This document shows, piece after piece, positions 16,401 to 25,879 of a stretch of 64,000 nt of DNA. The DNA is from Exiguobacterium oxidotolerans JCM 12280. Its GTDB lineage: Bacteria > Bacillota > Bacilli > Exiguobacteriales > Exiguobacteriaceae. The position numbers and the translations under genes are program-made. Each line of letters opens with the position of its first letter. Position 1 is the stretch's first letter. The stretch lies in contig NZ_JNIS01000001.1 in NCBI RefSeq assembly GCF_000702625.1, positions 868,001 to 932,000 of the forward strand, written 5' to 3'. The notes beneath the pieces are model-generated. The model saw only the letters and a list, made by a program, of their open reading frames with translations, did not search any database and had not been told where the DNA came from.

Positions 16401-17321
16401 TTACCCTTTGACCATTCCTTTAAGGACGAACGCGACGTTTGCCGGACGTTCTGCTAAACGACGCATGAAGTAGCCGTACCAGTCACGACCATATGGGACG
16501 TAGACACGGACTTTATAACCGAGCTTCACGAGCTCAAGCTGACGTTCGACGCGGATGCCGTAAAGCATCTGGAATTCGAACTTATCATTTCCAATCCCAT
16601 TTTCTTTCGCATAGCGAATGATTTGTTCAATCATCGCGTCGTCATGCGTTGCGACCGCAGCATAATTTCCGAGTGACAATTGAAGTTTTACGAGTTTGAT
16701 GTAGTTGTGGTCGACATCTTCTTTTTCCGGGAAGGCGACCGTCGCCGGCTCCTTGTATGCCCCTTTGACGATGCGGAGGTTCGTTTCAAACCGTCCGACC
16801 CGTTTGATGTCGTCTTCTGAACGATAGAGGTAAGACTGAATGACGGTACCAATGTTATCAAACGACTGACGCAACTCTTCGAACAACTGAATCGTTTTTT
16901 CACAACGTGGTTCATCTTCCATGTCGATGGTCACGAATACGCCGAGCTCTTTCGCCCGTGTCAATATCCGTTCCATGTTCGATCGAATTAATTGATCTGA
17001 AATATCAAGGCCAAGTGACGTTAACTTTAGTGAAAGTTGCGAGTCTAATTTCTCTTCCGCAATCATTTCGACGGCACGGATACATTCTTGCGTCATCATC
17101 TCCGCTTCGGCTCCAGTCGAGATGAACTCACCGAGGTGATCCATCGTCACACACAATCCTTTTGCATTCAAATCTTGAATCGCCCGTTTCGACGCTTCGA
17201 GTGAATCCCCCGCCACGAAGCGACCGGCCCCAAATTTCAGACCATACCGTTTCGCTAATCCGTTCAATGTCTTATTCTGCGATAAGAAGATAAAACCATC
17301 CCGTAGTACTCGTTCCATCAC
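16401..17321 (-). CDS. Proline dehydrogenase
   Basis: A 306-residue monofunctional proline dehydrogenase. The TIM-barrel FAD enzyme oxidises proline to pyrroline-5-carboxylate. Family signatures include SLKLTSLGLD, FVTIDMEDE, QSYLYRS, RIVKGAYKEP and the C-terminal RVYVPYGRDWYGYFMRRLAERPAN. In B. subtilis the yusM (fadM) proline dehydrogenase also follows the fadNAE genes, so this is the same block, separated here by the divergent methyltransferase and repeats. No P5C dehydrogenase gene is adjacent, so the second step is encoded elsewhere. Confidence 0.93.
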   Translation of the reverse strand: MMERVLRDGFIFLSQNKTLNGLAKRYGLKFGAGRFVAGDSLEASKRAIQDLNAKGLCVTMDHLGEFISTGAEAEMMTQECIRAVEMIAEEKLDSQLSLKLTSLGLDISDQLIRSNMERILTRAKELGVFVTIDMEDEPRCEKTIQLFEELRQSFDNIGTVIQSYLYRSEDDIKRVGRFETNLRIVKGAYKEPATVAFPEKEDVDHNYIKLVKLQLSLGNYAAVATHDDAMIEQIIRYAKENGIGNDKFEFQMLYGIRVERQLELVKLGYKVRVYVPYGRDWYGYFMRRLAERPANVAFVLKGMVKG

Positions 17322-17402
17322 TCATTATTCCCCCTAAATAAATGCTAGGCTGTTTTACCGTATCGGTTCACATCACTGCACTCATATTATGACATAAAGC
17401 GC

Positions 17403-18077
17403 TTACATATGCTCTCTCTTTTGTTTTTTTCGTAAGGTTCGTTGTGCAAAAAAGCCAATCGTAAAGAACAACACATATAAAAAAATCGCGAAGAAGAATT
17501 GCCAGGAGAACGGGTCGCGCAGGCTCGCCCCGATGTTGTTGTAAACGAACGCCCCAGGAATGATACCGAGATAACTTGCAAGTGCAAACTGCTTAAATTT
17601 AATTTTTGATAGACCGGACGCATAACTGATTGCGTCAAACGGAAATAGCGGAATCAGCCGGACAAGCAGGACGACTGTAAAACCGTTCGAAGCAATCCGT
17701 TCGTCGAGCACTGTCAGCTTACCGGTCCCGATGATTTTTTCGACACCACGCCGTCCGAGCAGACGGGCAATCCAAAAGCTCAGTAAACTGCCTGTCCCGG
17801 CGCCGACGACATCTAAAATCGTTCCAATCCATGGACCGTATGTATAGCCACCGAACATCGTCAGTAAGCTCGCTGGGAAAAAGACAAGTGGACGGATCGT
17901 ATAGGCGAGGACATAAAGGAGCATGCCGGGAAACCCTTGCGCAAGGATCCAGTTCGACAATACCTCTAAATCAAATTGCTCCATCATCCCCGACAAGCGG
18001 AAATAAAGGAGCAATCCAAGTCCGAACAATAAATAAAGTGAAAAGGGAAGCCAATCTCGCAAACGAAGTTTCTTCAT
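17403..18077 (-). CDS. TVP38/TMEM64 (VTT domain) membrane protein
   Basis: A 224-residue protein with about five membrane spans and the VTT/SNARE-associated core (FFPASLLTMFGGYTYGPWIGT; RLIPLFPFDAISYASGLS). DedA/VTT proteins are linked to lipid scrambling or flippase activity; no substrate can be assigned. Start 18077 gives an ATGA overlap with the preceding TrhA-like gene, and the weak Shine-Dalgarno supports translational coupling; the longer frame runs inside that gene. The strongly basic tail is cytoplasmic. Confidence 0.82.
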   Translation of the reverse strand: MKKLRLRDWLPFSLYLLFGLGLLLYFRLSGMMEQFDLEVLSNWILAQGFPGMLLYVLAYTIRPLVFFPASLLTMFGGYTYGPWIGTILDVVGAGTGSLLSFWIARLLGRRGVEKIIGTGKLTVLDERIASNGFTVVLLVRLIPLFPFDAISYASGLSKIKFKQFALASYLGIIPGAFVYNNIGASLRDPFSWQFFFAIFLYVLFFTIGFFAQRTLRKKQKREHM

Positions 18078-18787
18078 GACATTGGTGCCGGTGCCACGTA
18101 ATAGAAAATCGACAGGAAAATCAAGACACTTCCTGCGAGGACAAACAAATGCCAAATCGCATGATTGTATGGCAAGCGAGCCCAGACATAAAAGATGACG
18201 CCGAGTGAGTACGCGAGTCCACCGCCGAGTAATAACAAGAACCCTTGTAAACCAAGTGCTTCATAGATTGGTTTAATGGCGAAGAGACAACACCATCCGA
18301 GCACCAAATAAGAAACGTTCGAAATCCAGACGTGTTTCCCCGTCGAATAGAGTTTCCAAATCATCCCGAGTGTCCCGACGCCCCAGACGATGCCGAGCAA
18401 CGTCCAACCGAGTGGTCCGCGTAACGTAATCAACGCGAACGGTGTGTAACTCCCGGCAATCAAGAGATAGATGCCTGCGTGATCGAGAATTTGCAGGACT
18501 TTGTTCGCTTTCGTATGCATCAGCGAGTGCATCAATGTCGAGAACAGATACAGTAAAATCATCGTCGCGCCAAAGATACTGACCGCCGTGACGTTCCATG
18601 CACTACCGGATTTCGTCGCCTGTAACACAAGCAACACGAGTGCCACGATACTAAAGATGACACCAAGCCCGTGCGTAACCGCACTGGCAATCTCCTCTTT
18701 CAAGGAGTCTCCTTTTGCGAGCAACTCCTCGAGAGTTTCTTTGGATTGTTCCTTAATCGTTTTCGTGATTTCTTTTTTTGTGACCAA
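18074..18787 (-). CDS. Hemolysin III / TrhA family membrane protein
   Basis: A 237-residue seven-helix PAQR-fold protein. Conserved histidines and polar motifs are in place: THGLG, FSTLMHSLMH, DHAGIYLLIAGSYTP and NHAIWHLFVLAG. The family (TrhA/YqfA) influences membrane fluidity and energy state; hemolytic activity is a historic label. It begins with TTG at 18787 preceded by GTAGGTG, after a 40-residue soluble helix before the first membrane span that looks amphipathic and charged. Overlaps the VTT gene by 4 nt, forming a two-gene membrane operon. Confidence 0.85.
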   Translation of the reverse strand: MVTKKEITKTIKEQSKETLEELLAKGDSLKEEIASAVTHGLGVIFSIVALVLLVLQATKSGSAWNVTAVSIFGATMILLYLFSTLMHSLMHTKANKVLQILDHAGIYLLIAGSYTPFALITLRGPLGWTLLGIVWGVGTLGMIWKLYSTGKHVWISNVSYLVLGWCCLFAIKPIYEALGLQGFLLLLGGGLAYSLGVIFYVWARLPYNHAIWHLFVLAGSVLIFLSIFYYVAPAPMS

Positions 18788-18917
18788 ACGAACACCTACT
18801 TTCTAAACAAGACAGACTATGCCCTTGATTATACGCCCGAACCGTGGGACTGCCTATTAAAACATTCTGACAATTTCATGACGCTCTGGGCACTTTAACC
18901 TATTCCCGCTTTTTAAT

Positions 18918-18954
18918 CAAAAAAATCCACTTCCCTTAAAAGGAATGTGGATTT
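18918..18954 (-). terminator. Terminator of the histidine operon
   Basis: Minus-strand stem AAATCCACATTCC / GGAAGTGGATTT (one bulge) ending in a T-run, 6 bp after the hisE stop. Confidence 0.8.
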
Positions 18955-18959
18955 CGTAT

Positions 18960-19262
18960 TTACCAACGTTCGATATCGGGACGGTCTTTGAACGTCGATT
19001 TTGTACCGTGCCGTTCGTTCAGCACCGCTTCGACTTCTTTATACGAGACACCGCGGTCAGCAAGCAAAACCGTCAAGTGGTACAACAAATCTGCCGTTTC
19101 TTCCGCGAGTGTGTCATCGCCTGCGAGGACGACCTCAAATGCTTCTTCCCCGAACTTCTTCGCGATTTTTTCGCGTCCGGACTGGACGAGGTAGTTCGTG
19201 TACGAAGAGTCCTCGTTCGCTGCGATTTTTTCTTTTACTGTCTGCTCTAATTCATGTAGCAT
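18960..19262 (-). CDS. hisE: Phosphoribosyl-ATP pyrophosphatase
   Basis: A 100-residue MazG-fold HisE, step two of histidine synthesis (PR-ATP to PR-AMP plus PPi). Motifs: SYTNYLVQSGREKIAKKFGEEAFE and DDTLAEETADLLYH, with the acidic residues that bind magnesium. Start 19262 overlaps hisI by 11 nt. Separate HisI and HisE are used here, unlike the HisIE fusion of many bacteria including B. subtilis. Last gene of the operon. Confidence 0.95.
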   Translation of the reverse strand: MLHELEQTVKEKIAANEDSSYTNYLVQSGREKIAKKFGEEAFEVVLAGDDTLAEETADLLYHLTVLLADRGVSYKEVEAVLNERHGTKSTFKDRPDIERW

Positions 19263-19575
19263 GGGGCACCTCCACTTCCGTATAAAAACATGTCCGGTTG
19301 CCGGTGTGGCACGTCGGACCATTCGCTTTGACCGTAATCAACAAACTGTCCTGGTCACAATCAATCCACATGCGACGGAGCTCAAGCGTATGTCCGCTCG
19401 TCTCCCCCTTCGTCCAGAGCCGATTCTTCGTCCGCGAGAAAAACGTGACGAGTCCGGTCGCAAGCGTTTTGTCGTAAGCGGCCTGATCCATGAACCCGAC
19501 CATCAGGACATCGTTTGTCGTTTCGTCTAAAATCACCGCCGCAACGAGTCCTTTTGAAAAATTCAGTTCGATCAT
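19252..19575 (-). CDS. hisI: Phosphoribosyl-AMP cyclohydrolase
   Basis: A 107-residue HisI that opens the purine ring of PR-AMP (step three). The zinc and magnesium site motifs [23 protein letters not shown] and TCFY are complete. It overlaps hisF by 4 nt and hisE by 11 nt. Short length shows that it is the cyclohydrolase domain alone. Confidence 0.95.
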   Translation of the reverse strand: MIELNFSKGLVAAVILDETTNDVLMVGFMDQAAYDKTLATGLVTFFSRTKNRLWTKGETSGHTLELRRMWIDCDQDSLLITVKANGPTCHTGNRTCFYTEVEVPHAT

Positions 19576-20321
19576 CGGACGTCGACTCCTCTCGCCTTCA
19601 AGTAGTCCTTCGTCTCCGGCATCGAATACGTCGCTTCGTGGAAAATCGAAGCGGCAAGTGCAGCGTCGGCACCTGCTTCGAGACCCTCGGCTAAATGTTC
19701 AAGTGTCCCGACACCGCCGGATGCAATGATCGGCACGTTGACGACGTCACGTAACCGTTGAATCAGTTCCAGGTCATACCCGTCCTTCGTCCCGTCGGCG
19801 TCCATCGACGTGACGAGTAACTCGCCGGCGCCGAGCGCAACGACTTCCTGCGCCCACTCGATGACGTCGCGCCCGACAGCCTGTGTCCCGCCGTGTGAGA
19901 AGACGCCCCACGAATCACCCGTCCGTTTGGCGTCGATCGCGACGACCGTCGCCTGGACTCCAAACAACTGACTGACGTCATGGACAAGTTGCGGATTTTG
20001 CAGAGCCGACGAATTGAGGGAGACTTTATCGGCACCGGCACGGATCAGGCGTTTCGCATCCTCGAGCGTCTTGATCCCACCGCCGACCGTAAACGGCATG
20101 TAGATGACTTCAGCGACCCGCTCGACGATATCAAGCATCGTTTCCCGTCCTTCTTGCGTCGCCGAGATATCAAGCAAAACGAGTTCATCGGCCCCTTGTT
20201 CATAGTAGTACTTCGCGACGGCGACGGGGTCGCCGAGGTCACGTAAGTTTTGGAACTTGACGCCTTTGACGACACGCCCTTCCTTGACGTCGAGGCAGGG
20301 AATGATCCGTTTCATCAACAT
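19572..20321 (-). CDS. hisF: Imidazole glycerol phosphate synthase, cyclase subunit
   Basis: A 249-residue TIM barrel that uses ammonia from HisH to form imidazole glycerol phosphate and AICAR. The catalytic aspartates are in [15 protein letters not shown] and VVAIDAKR; phosphate loops are [10 protein letters not shown] and SGGVGTLEH. Start ATG 20321 is chosen because AGAGGTG lies 8 nt before it and [12 protein letters not shown] matches the usual HisF N-terminus; it overlaps hisA by 7 nt. Confidence 0.96.
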   Translation of the reverse strand: MLMKRIIPCLDVKEGRVVKGVKFQNLRDLGDPVAVAKYYYEQGADELVLLDISATQEGRETMLDIVERVAEVIYMPFTVGGGIKTLEDAKRLIRAGADKVSLNSSALQNPQLVHDVSQLFGVQATVVAIDAKRTGDSWGVFSHGGTQAVGRDVIEWAQEVVALGAGELLVTSMDADGTKDGYDLELIQRLRDVVNVPIIASGGVGTLEHLAEGLEAGADAALAASIFHEATYSMPETKDYLKARGVDVR

Positions 20322-21019
20322 ACGGTCAGCACCTCTTTCAACGAGAGCGACCCGTCGAGTAAGGCACGGCCGATGACGGCACCGTCCATCCCGATTTCTT
20401 TCAGGCGGGCGACGTCTTCGACCGTCGTCACACCACCGGACGCAATCAGTTCAACGCCGTCCCGCTTCAAGCGGTCGAGTCCGTCGACATCCGGTCCCTG
20501 CATCATCCCGTCGCGCGAGATGTCGGTATATAAAAACGTCTTGATGCCTTTTTGAATCAAATGTTCGATTGCCCGTTCGAGCGTCCAATCACTTGCTTCG
20601 AGCCAGCCGCGTGTCTGGACGATGCCGTTTTTCGCATCCAGGGCAACCGCTAATTTGTCACCGGCTTTTTCAATCATCTGTTCGAGCAAGGCTTCGTCCT
20701 CGAGGGCGACCGTCCCGATCAAGATCCGGTCAATCCCGGCACCGACATAGGCTTCGACCGTCTCGATGTTGCGGACACCGCCGCCTGCTTCAACGAACAA
20801 CCCGGTCTCTTTTTTGATGTCGGCGATCAAGCTCAAGTGCAGGGGTTCACCGGCTTTCGCGCCATCTAAGTCAATCAGGTGAATCGCTGTCGCGCCGTCG
20901 TCCTTAAAGCGTTTCGCGATCGTCAGCGCATCCCCGAAAAACGTTTGTTGCTGAAAATCACCTTGCTTGAGCCGGACGGCTTGTCCGCTCATTAAATCGA
21001 TTGCTGGGTAGAGTTGCAT
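20315..21019 (-). CDS. hisA: ProFAR isomerase
   Basis: A 234-residue TIM barrel that isomerises ProFAR to PRFAR. Catalytic Asp8 lies in [15 protein letters not shown] and the second acid in the [11 protein letters not shown] strand; phosphate loops GGGVRN and SGGVTTVED. Start 21019 has GGAGAG 7 nt upstream and overlaps hisH by 28 nt; the longer frame adds only five residues and no better RBS. Confidence 0.95.
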   Translation of the reverse strand: MQLYPAIDLMSGQAVRLKQGDFQQQTFFGDALTIAKRFKDDGATAIHLIDLDGAKAGEPLHLSLIADIKKETGLFVEAGGGVRNIETVEAYVGAGIDRILIGTVALEDEALLEQMIEKAGDKLAVALDAKNGIVQTRGWLEASDWTLERAIEHLIQKGIKTFLYTDISRDGMMQGPDVDGLDRLKRDGVELIASGGVTTVEDVARLKEIGMDGAVIGRALLDGSLSLKEVLTVC

Positions 21020-21579
21020 GTCGTCTCTCTCCATTCTTTAAGTAATTTCAGTCCGACTTCACCACTCTTTTCCGGGTGGAATTGCATCCCCGTCACTAAG
21101 TCCTTTTGGACGATTGCCGGGACGAGTCGACCGTATTCGACGGAATCGATAATCCAGTCCGGTTCGCAGACGGCACCGTACGAGTGGACGAAATAGACGG
21201 CTTCGCCGTGATTCGTCAGTTCGTGCCAGCCCATATGGGGTAAACGGACCGTTTCCGGTAACTTCTCGATCGTTCCCGGTAAAATACCCAGACCTTGCGT
21301 CTGACCGTTTTCGTCACTCGATTCAAACAATAACTGCATCCCGAGACAAATCCCGAGGAACGGTTTTTTCGTCGCTTGGTCCTGCAAGAAGTCAATCAAG
21401 CCGGTCTCTTTTAACCGGGCCATCGCCGGGGCATAGGCGCCGACGCCGGGCAGGACGAGTGCTTCCGCCTGTCCGAGCAGTTCGATGTCACTCGTGACGA
21501 TGACGGCTTCCCCGAGTTCTTTTAACGCCCGTTCGATGTTCGCGATATTCCCGACGCCATAATCTACGATTGCGATCAT
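20992..21579 (-). CDS. hisH: Imidazole glycerol phosphate synthase, glutaminase subunit
   Basis: A 195-residue class I glutamine amidotransferase that supplies ammonia to HisF. Nucleophile Cys78 is in FLGICLGMQLLFE and the catalytic His/Glu in GMQFHPEKSG. The last 28 nt overlap hisA and the start overlaps hisB by 4 nt. Confidence 0.96.
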   Translation of the reverse strand: MIAIVDYGVGNIANIERALKELGEAVIVTSDIELLGQAEALVLPGVGAYAPAMARLKETGLIDFLQDQATKKPFLGICLGMQLLFESSDENGQTQGLGILPGTIEKLPETVRLPHMGWHELTNHGEAVYFVHSYGAVCEPDWIIDSVEYGRLVPAIVQKDLVTGMQFHPEKSGEVGLKLLKEWRETTCNSTQQSI

Positions 21580-22157
21580 TGATCAATCAGTCCTTTCGTC
21601 GACGGCACGCCTTCACTCGTCACGGCAATCGCTTGGCGAACGGCCCGTCCGAGTGCTTTGAACAAACCTTCAATCATGTGGTGCGTGTTTGAACCATACA
21701 AAACCTCGGCATGAATCGTCATCCGCGCACTCCGCGACAGACCTTGGAAAAATTCTTCCGCGAGCTCCGTATCGAAATCCCCGAGCTTCGGATTTTTGAA
21801 TTCAGCACGGAAGACCGTATAAGGACGTCCACTGAAGTCGAGGACGACGGAGGCGAAGGTCTCGTCCATCGGCACACGCGATTCACCGTAGCGTTCAATC
21901 CCGGCCTTGTCGCCGAGTGCTTCCGTCAAGGCAGCCCCGAGGACGATCGCCGTATCTTCGACCGTATGGTGGGCATCGATCCAAAGATCTCCCTTCGCTT
22001 CGATGACAAGTCCGATCCGCGCTTGAAAGGCGAATAACGTCAACATGTGATCAAAGAAGCCGACCCCAGTTTTGATTTCGACCGGGCCTCCCGCGAGATC
22101 GACCGCGACCTTGATTTCTGATTCTGAACTTACTCGTTCGCTTGTCCCACGACGCAT
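21576..22157 (-). CDS. hisB: Imidazoleglycerol-phosphate dehydratase
   Basis: A 193-residue monofunctional dehydratase (step six). The metal-binding His/Glu clusters are DAHHTVEDTA and SNTHHMIEGLFKALGRA, with GFFDHMLT near the N-terminus. There is no phosphatase domain, which agrees with the PHP-type histidinol phosphatase hisK encoded divergently. Start 22157 has GAGGAGG 7 nt upstream, inside the end of hisC. Confidence 0.96.
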   Translation of the reverse strand: MRRGTSERVSSESEIKVAVDLAGGPVEIKTGVGFFDHMLTLFAFQARIGLVIEAKGDLWIDAHHTVEDTAIVLGAALTEALGDKAGIERYGESRVPMDETFASVVLDFSGRPYTVFRAEFKNPKLGDFDTELAEEFFQGLSRSARMTIHAEVLYGSNTHHMIEGLFKALGRAVRQAIAVTSEGVPSTKGLIDQ

Positions 22158-23101
22158 TGCATTTCCTCCTCTACACATCTTTCTAGTACGTTCATTGATT
22201 CAACCGAACCACAGCTGATCCGGAACGCTCCGTCAAACAAGCGGATCCGCAGTCCGGCGCTCGCACACCGTTCGGTGAAACGTTCCGCTTCATCATATTC
22301 GACATAAACGAAATTCGCGGCACTCGGATAGGTTGTTCCGAGCGGCTCGACGAGACGGGTAATCGTGTCCCGGCTCGTATACGTTTCCGCTAAGACAAGA
22401 TCAAGCTCCGGTTCGGCCATAATGGCGATCCCGACGGCTGCCGAAAGGCCGGATACATTATACGGCGACTTGATTTGTTCGACTTCCGCGACAATCGCTT
22501 CACTGGCAATCAGGAAGCCAAGGCGCAGGGACGCAAGACCAAATGCTTTTGATAACGTCCGAAGAATGATGGCGTTCGGATACTCCTCGAGTAAGCCGAC
22601 CATCGACTGCTCGAGGTCGAAATCGATGTAGGCTTCATCGATAACAACGTATTTGCCGCTGTCGAGTAACCGGCGCACGTCGGCTTCTTTTCGTAAGATC
22701 CCCGACGGATTGTGCGGGTGACTGATGAAGATGATATTCCCCGGTGCAGCAAGCAAGCCGTCGACGTCAAGTGCCATCCCGTCAAGAAGCGGGACTTTAC
22801 TGAAGTCGGCCCGTGCCCGGTCGGCATAAAACTGATACATGACGAAGTCCGGTTGCGAGGCAATGACCGGTGACTCTGGACCAGCATAGCGGGCGCAGAG
22901 ATAGCCGATCAGTTCATCGGAGCCGTTCCCGGCCACGAGTTGCGTCGGACGGACACCGGCATAGGTGCTGTAAGACGTTTTGACTTGGTCGATGATTTCG
23001 ACCGGATATTCATTTAACGGAAACGTCTCGACGAGTTGCTTAATCGTCTCGATTCCAATCGTACTATGGGCAGTAAAGCGTTCATTTTGGTGGAGTCGCA
23101 T
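22130..23101 (-). CDS. hisC: Histidinol-phosphate aminotransferase
   Basis: A 323-residue class I/II PLP aminotransferase. The PLP lysine is in TLSKAFGLASLRLGF; the cofactor pocket motifs GNGSDELI and SHPHNPSG are present. It is shorter than many HisC (about 350-370), having a trimmed N-terminus (MRLHQNERFTAH). Placement between hisD and hisB, sharing the A of TGATG with hisD, makes it the pathway enzyme rather than an aromatic aminotransferase. Confidence 0.93.
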   Translation of the reverse strand: MRLHQNERFTAHSTIGIETIKQLVETFPLNEYPVEIIDQVKTSYSTYAGVRPTQLVAGNGSDELIGYLCARYAGPESPVIASQPDFVMYQFYADRARADFSKVPLLDGMALDVDGLLAAPGNIIFISHPHNPSGILRKEADVRRLLDSGKYVVIDEAYIDFDLEQSMVGLLEEYPNAIILRTLSKAFGLASLRLGFLIASEAIVAEVEQIKSPYNVSGLSAAVGIAIMAEPELDLVLAETYTSRDTITRLVEPLGTTYPSAANFVYVEYDEAERFTERCASAGLRIRLFDGAFRISCGSVESMNVLERCVEEEMQCVVGQANE

Positions 23102-24318
23102 CAGTTTTCCCTCACTTCTATCGCTTGTGCGTGTGCTTCGAGTCCTTCAACCCGGGCAACGGTTTTTGCGGCATTGGCAAGACGTTGGACGCCTTCGCGT
23201 GTTGCTTCAAGCATCGTCTGGTGACGCAGGAATGTCCGGGCCGATAAGCCGGACGCGAAGCGTGCCGTCCCTGATGTCGGTAAGACGTGGTTCGTTCCGG
23301 CGACATAGTCCCCGAGCGTTTCCGGCGTTTCGTGACCGAGGAAAATCATCCCGGCGTGACGGATCAATTTGACGACGTCTTGCGGATTGGCGACGGCGAG
23401 TTCCAAGTGTTCCGCTGCCAAGCGGTTTGCTTCCTCAATCGCTTGCTCGAGTGAGGCAACGAAGACCCCGCCGTTTTCCATTGCCCGGCGTGCAATTTCC
23501 TGACGCGGCAGTTGTTGCAGGCGTGTTTCGATGTTGGCATCGACGTCTGCTTTCATCGCTTCCGTCGGGACGAAGGCGATCGCGACGGCGTCCCGGTCGT
23601 GTTCTGCCTGGGCAAGTAAATCAGCGGCAATCCGGTCCGGGTGCGCTGTCTCATCCGCGATGACGACGACTTCCGACGGTCCGGCAACGGAATCAATCCC
23701 GACGATGCCGTAGACTTGGCGTTTTGCTTCCGCGACAAACCGGTTTCCCGGTCCGACGATCAAATCGACGGCACCAATCGTTTCTGTACCGAACGTCAAG
23801 GCAGCGACGGCTTGCGCGCCACCAATCGTATAGATTTCCGTCACACCGGCAATTTGAGCCGCGACCAGGACTTCATCCGTCAGTCCTGTCACGGGTGTCA
23901 CCATGACGATCCGTTCGACACCGGCAACTTTTGCCGGAATTGCATTCATCAGGACGGTCGACGGATAACTTGCCGCACCACCCGGAACGTAAATCCCGAC
24001 CGAATCGACAGGCAGGAACCGTTGCCGCCGTGTAATATCCGTTTCGACGAGTTCGATATCAGACGGTAATTCCGCTTCGTGCCACTCGACGAGGCGTGTC
24101 GCCATCAATTTAAGCGAGTCGACCAGATTCGCATCTGCCCGCTCGAATGCTTGTTGAATCCGTATTTCGTCTAATCGTAAATCCGTCAGTTCGATGTTGT
24201 CGAACTGTGCCGTATAGCGACGGACTGCTGCGTCACCGTCGTTTGCGACCGTTTCAAGGATCGACCGGACGGTTTGCTCCGTCTCACGGTCGACGCTGAA
24301 GTTTTTTGTCGTTGCCAT
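23101..24318 (-). CDS. hisD: Histidinol dehydrogenase
   Basis: A 405-residue zinc enzyme that carries out the last two oxidations of the pathway. Motifs include YVPGGAASYPSTVLMNAIPA, VDLIVGPGNRFVAEAKR, IDSVAGPSEVVVIAD and GTNHVLPTSGTARF. Start 24318 (MATTKNF) shares one base with the hisG stop (TAATG); the longer open frame lies within hisG. Confidence 0.96.
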   Translation of the reverse strand: MATTKNFSVDRETEQTVRSILETVANDGDAAVRRYTAQFDNIELTDLRLDEIRIQQAFERADANLVDSLKLMATRLVEWHEAELPSDIELVETDITRRQRFLPVDSVGIYVPGGAASYPSTVLMNAIPAKVAGVERIVMVTPVTGLTDEVLVAAQIAGVTEIYTIGGAQAVAALTFGTETIGAVDLIVGPGNRFVAEAKRQVYGIVGIDSVAGPSEVVVIADETAHPDRIAADLLAQAEHDRDAVAIAFVPTEAMKADVDANIETRLQQLPRQEIARRAMENGGVFVASLEQAIEEANRLAAEHLELAVANPQDVVKLIRHAGMIFLGHETPETLGDYVAGTNHVLPTSGTARFASGLSARTFLRHQTMLEATREGVQRLANAAKTVARVEGLEAHAQAIEVREN

Positions 24319-24926
24319 TACCGTGTCACTCCTTCTGTCAGCTGTTCCAGTAGTTGAATCACTTCGACCCGTTTGCGTTTCAGTGTCCATTCGCTCGTAA
24401 AGAACCGGGCACTGATGTCGATGATTTTTTCGTATTCGTTCAGTCCGTTCGCCCGTAATGTCTCGCCCGTCTCGACGATATCGACGATCGCATCGGCGAG
24501 ACCGAGGAGCGGTGCCAGTTCGACTGATCCGTTCAGCGGCACGATATCGACGTCGACGCCGAGTTCACTGAAGTAGCGTTTTGCGATGACCGGATACTTC
24601 GTTGCAATCCGGACCCGGCGTCCGCCTTCGAACTGGAGCGGCTCTTTCGCACAGACTGACATCCGGCAGACGCCGAACGGTAACTCCGTCAGTTCCGATA
24701 ACTCTTGATCCGACTCGAGTAAGATGTCACTGCCGGTGATCGCGACGTCAAGGACGCCCTGGGCAACATACGGGATTAAGTCCGATCCTTTCATGAAGAC
24801 GAATTCATGCTCGCCCCGTTTGACGATCAATTCACGTTCGATTGCGCCCCATGTCTCGACGCCTGCTTCTTTTAAGTAACGCTCGGTCGCTTTCGACAGG
24901 CGTCCTTTCGTGATTCCGATTCGCAT
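24318..24926 (-). CDS. hisG: ATP phosphoribosyltransferase, short form
   Basis: A 202-residue catalytic subunit of the first, committed step. It lacks the C-terminal histidine-binding ACT-like domain of long HisG, so it needs HisZ for activity and feedback control. Visible features are ITKGRLSKAT at the N-terminus, DVAITGSDILLE, and the PRPP loop VDIVETGETLRANGL. It directly abuts hisZ. Confidence 0.95.
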   Translation of the reverse strand: MRIGITKGRLSKATERYLKEAGVETWGAIERELIVKRGEHEFVFMKGSDLIPYVAQGVLDVAITGSDILLESDQELSELTELPFGVCRMSVCAKEPLQFEGGRRVRIATKYPVIAKRYFSELGVDVDIVPLNGSVELAPLLGLADAIVDIVETGETLRANGLNEYEKIIDISARFFTSEWTLKRKRVEVIQLLEQLTEGVTR

Positions 24927-25748
24927 TTACAGCACCTCCGCAAGCCGTTCGACCGAAAATCCGATGCCGAACGCTTGTTGTTGTTGACCAAATTGTTCAT
25001 ACAGCCGATCGTAACGACCGCCGACCAAGACAGGCTCCGTCACACCATCGATGAAACCGTGGATCGTCACGCCGTCATAATAGGTCTGTAAGCCCATCTG
25101 TCCGAAGTCGAGATCGGCATTGACGGCGTCCGCTAAATCAAGGACCGCGTTCAAGCGTGTTTCATCGACGAACGGTAAGATTTGTTCTGCGCCTTCACGT
25201 CCGAATAATAGTGGCAGTTTTGCCAGCAATTCATCATCGAGTTCGCGGGCGATTTGTTTCAGTTCAATCACGTTCCGTAAGCGCAACATTTGCGTCACCT
25301 GGTCGCGCAAGTGGTGATCACCGACTCGAGTCTCAATCAAATGTTCAATCAGTCCGGCGTCGCCAATCGATAACGTGACTGCTTTGCCCGTCAATTCTTC
25401 AATCAGGCGGACGGCCAGCTGAATCGCTTCAATCGCTGCGATCTCGCCCCGTTCCTCAAACCCGACTTGGAACTTCTCTTCCGGCTGAAAGACCGAACCA
25501 CTGTAAAAGACACGCTTATATTGTTCACGGCCACGCTCACTGAGGGCGCGGGCGACACTTGTCGTAAAGTCCATCCGAATTTGTTCCCGTCCACCAATTT
25601 CTTCAATTAAAGGTGTGATTAATCGGGTATAGTTAGATTGTTCCAGTCCATCCTCAAGCTGACGGATGACGCGTTGCAGACGTTCTGCTGACGGTCCGAC
25701 ATAGTCTGTCGCCCCGTCCTTGAGTCGAATCGTAGAAAATGATTGCAT
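24927..25748 (-). CDS. hisZ: ATP phosphoribosyltransferase regulatory subunit, compact
   Basis: A 273-residue HisRS-like regulatory partner of short HisG. It keeps paralogue motifs of histidyl-tRNA synthetase: motif 2-like RMDFTTSVARALSERGREQYKRVFYSGSVFQ region and the C-terminal VGGRYDRLYEQFGQQQQAFGIGFSVERL. It is far shorter than typical HisZ (around 390), lacking most of the C-terminal extension and part of the insertion. First gene of the operon with its own promoter 54 bp upstream. Confidence 0.9.
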   Translation of the reverse strand: MQSFSTIRLKDGATDYVGPSAERLQRVIRQLEDGLEQSNYTRLITPLIEEIGGREQIRMDFTTSVARALSERGREQYKRVFYSGSVFQPEEKFQVGFEERGEIAAIEAIQLAVRLIEELTGKAVTLSIGDAGLIEHLIETRVGDHHLRDQVTQMLRLRNVIELKQIARELDDELLAKLPLLFGREGAEQILPFVDETRLNAVLDLADAVNADLDFGQMGLQTYYDGVTIHGFIDGVTEPVLVGGRYDRLYEQFGQQQQAFGIGFSVERLAEVL

Positions 25749-25801
25749 GTCGCCACTCCTTTATCTTATTATCACTGTACCACGCTAAATTATTTAACGA
25801 T

Positions 25802-25831
25802 AAGATACCTTTTTTACGGTCCGCTTGTCAA
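25802..25831 (-). promoter_or_regulatory. Histidine operon promoter
   Basis: Minus-strand TTGACA (25826-25831), 18-bp spacer and TATCTT (25802-25807). The same region carries a weak plus-strand promoter for hisK. I found no T-box or other histidine-sensing leader; only about 50 nt separate the predicted start from hisZ. Confidence 0.65.
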
Positions 25832-25879
25832 TCGTTTTGCCTGTTTTACTACTTAAAAAAACATATTGGAGGTTTTGTC

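Noticed and set aside
23641-24069. A long plus-strand open frame opposite hisD
   Set aside because: It is a shadow of the GC-biased hisD codons with Asp/Arg/Cys-rich low-complexity sequence and no start context.
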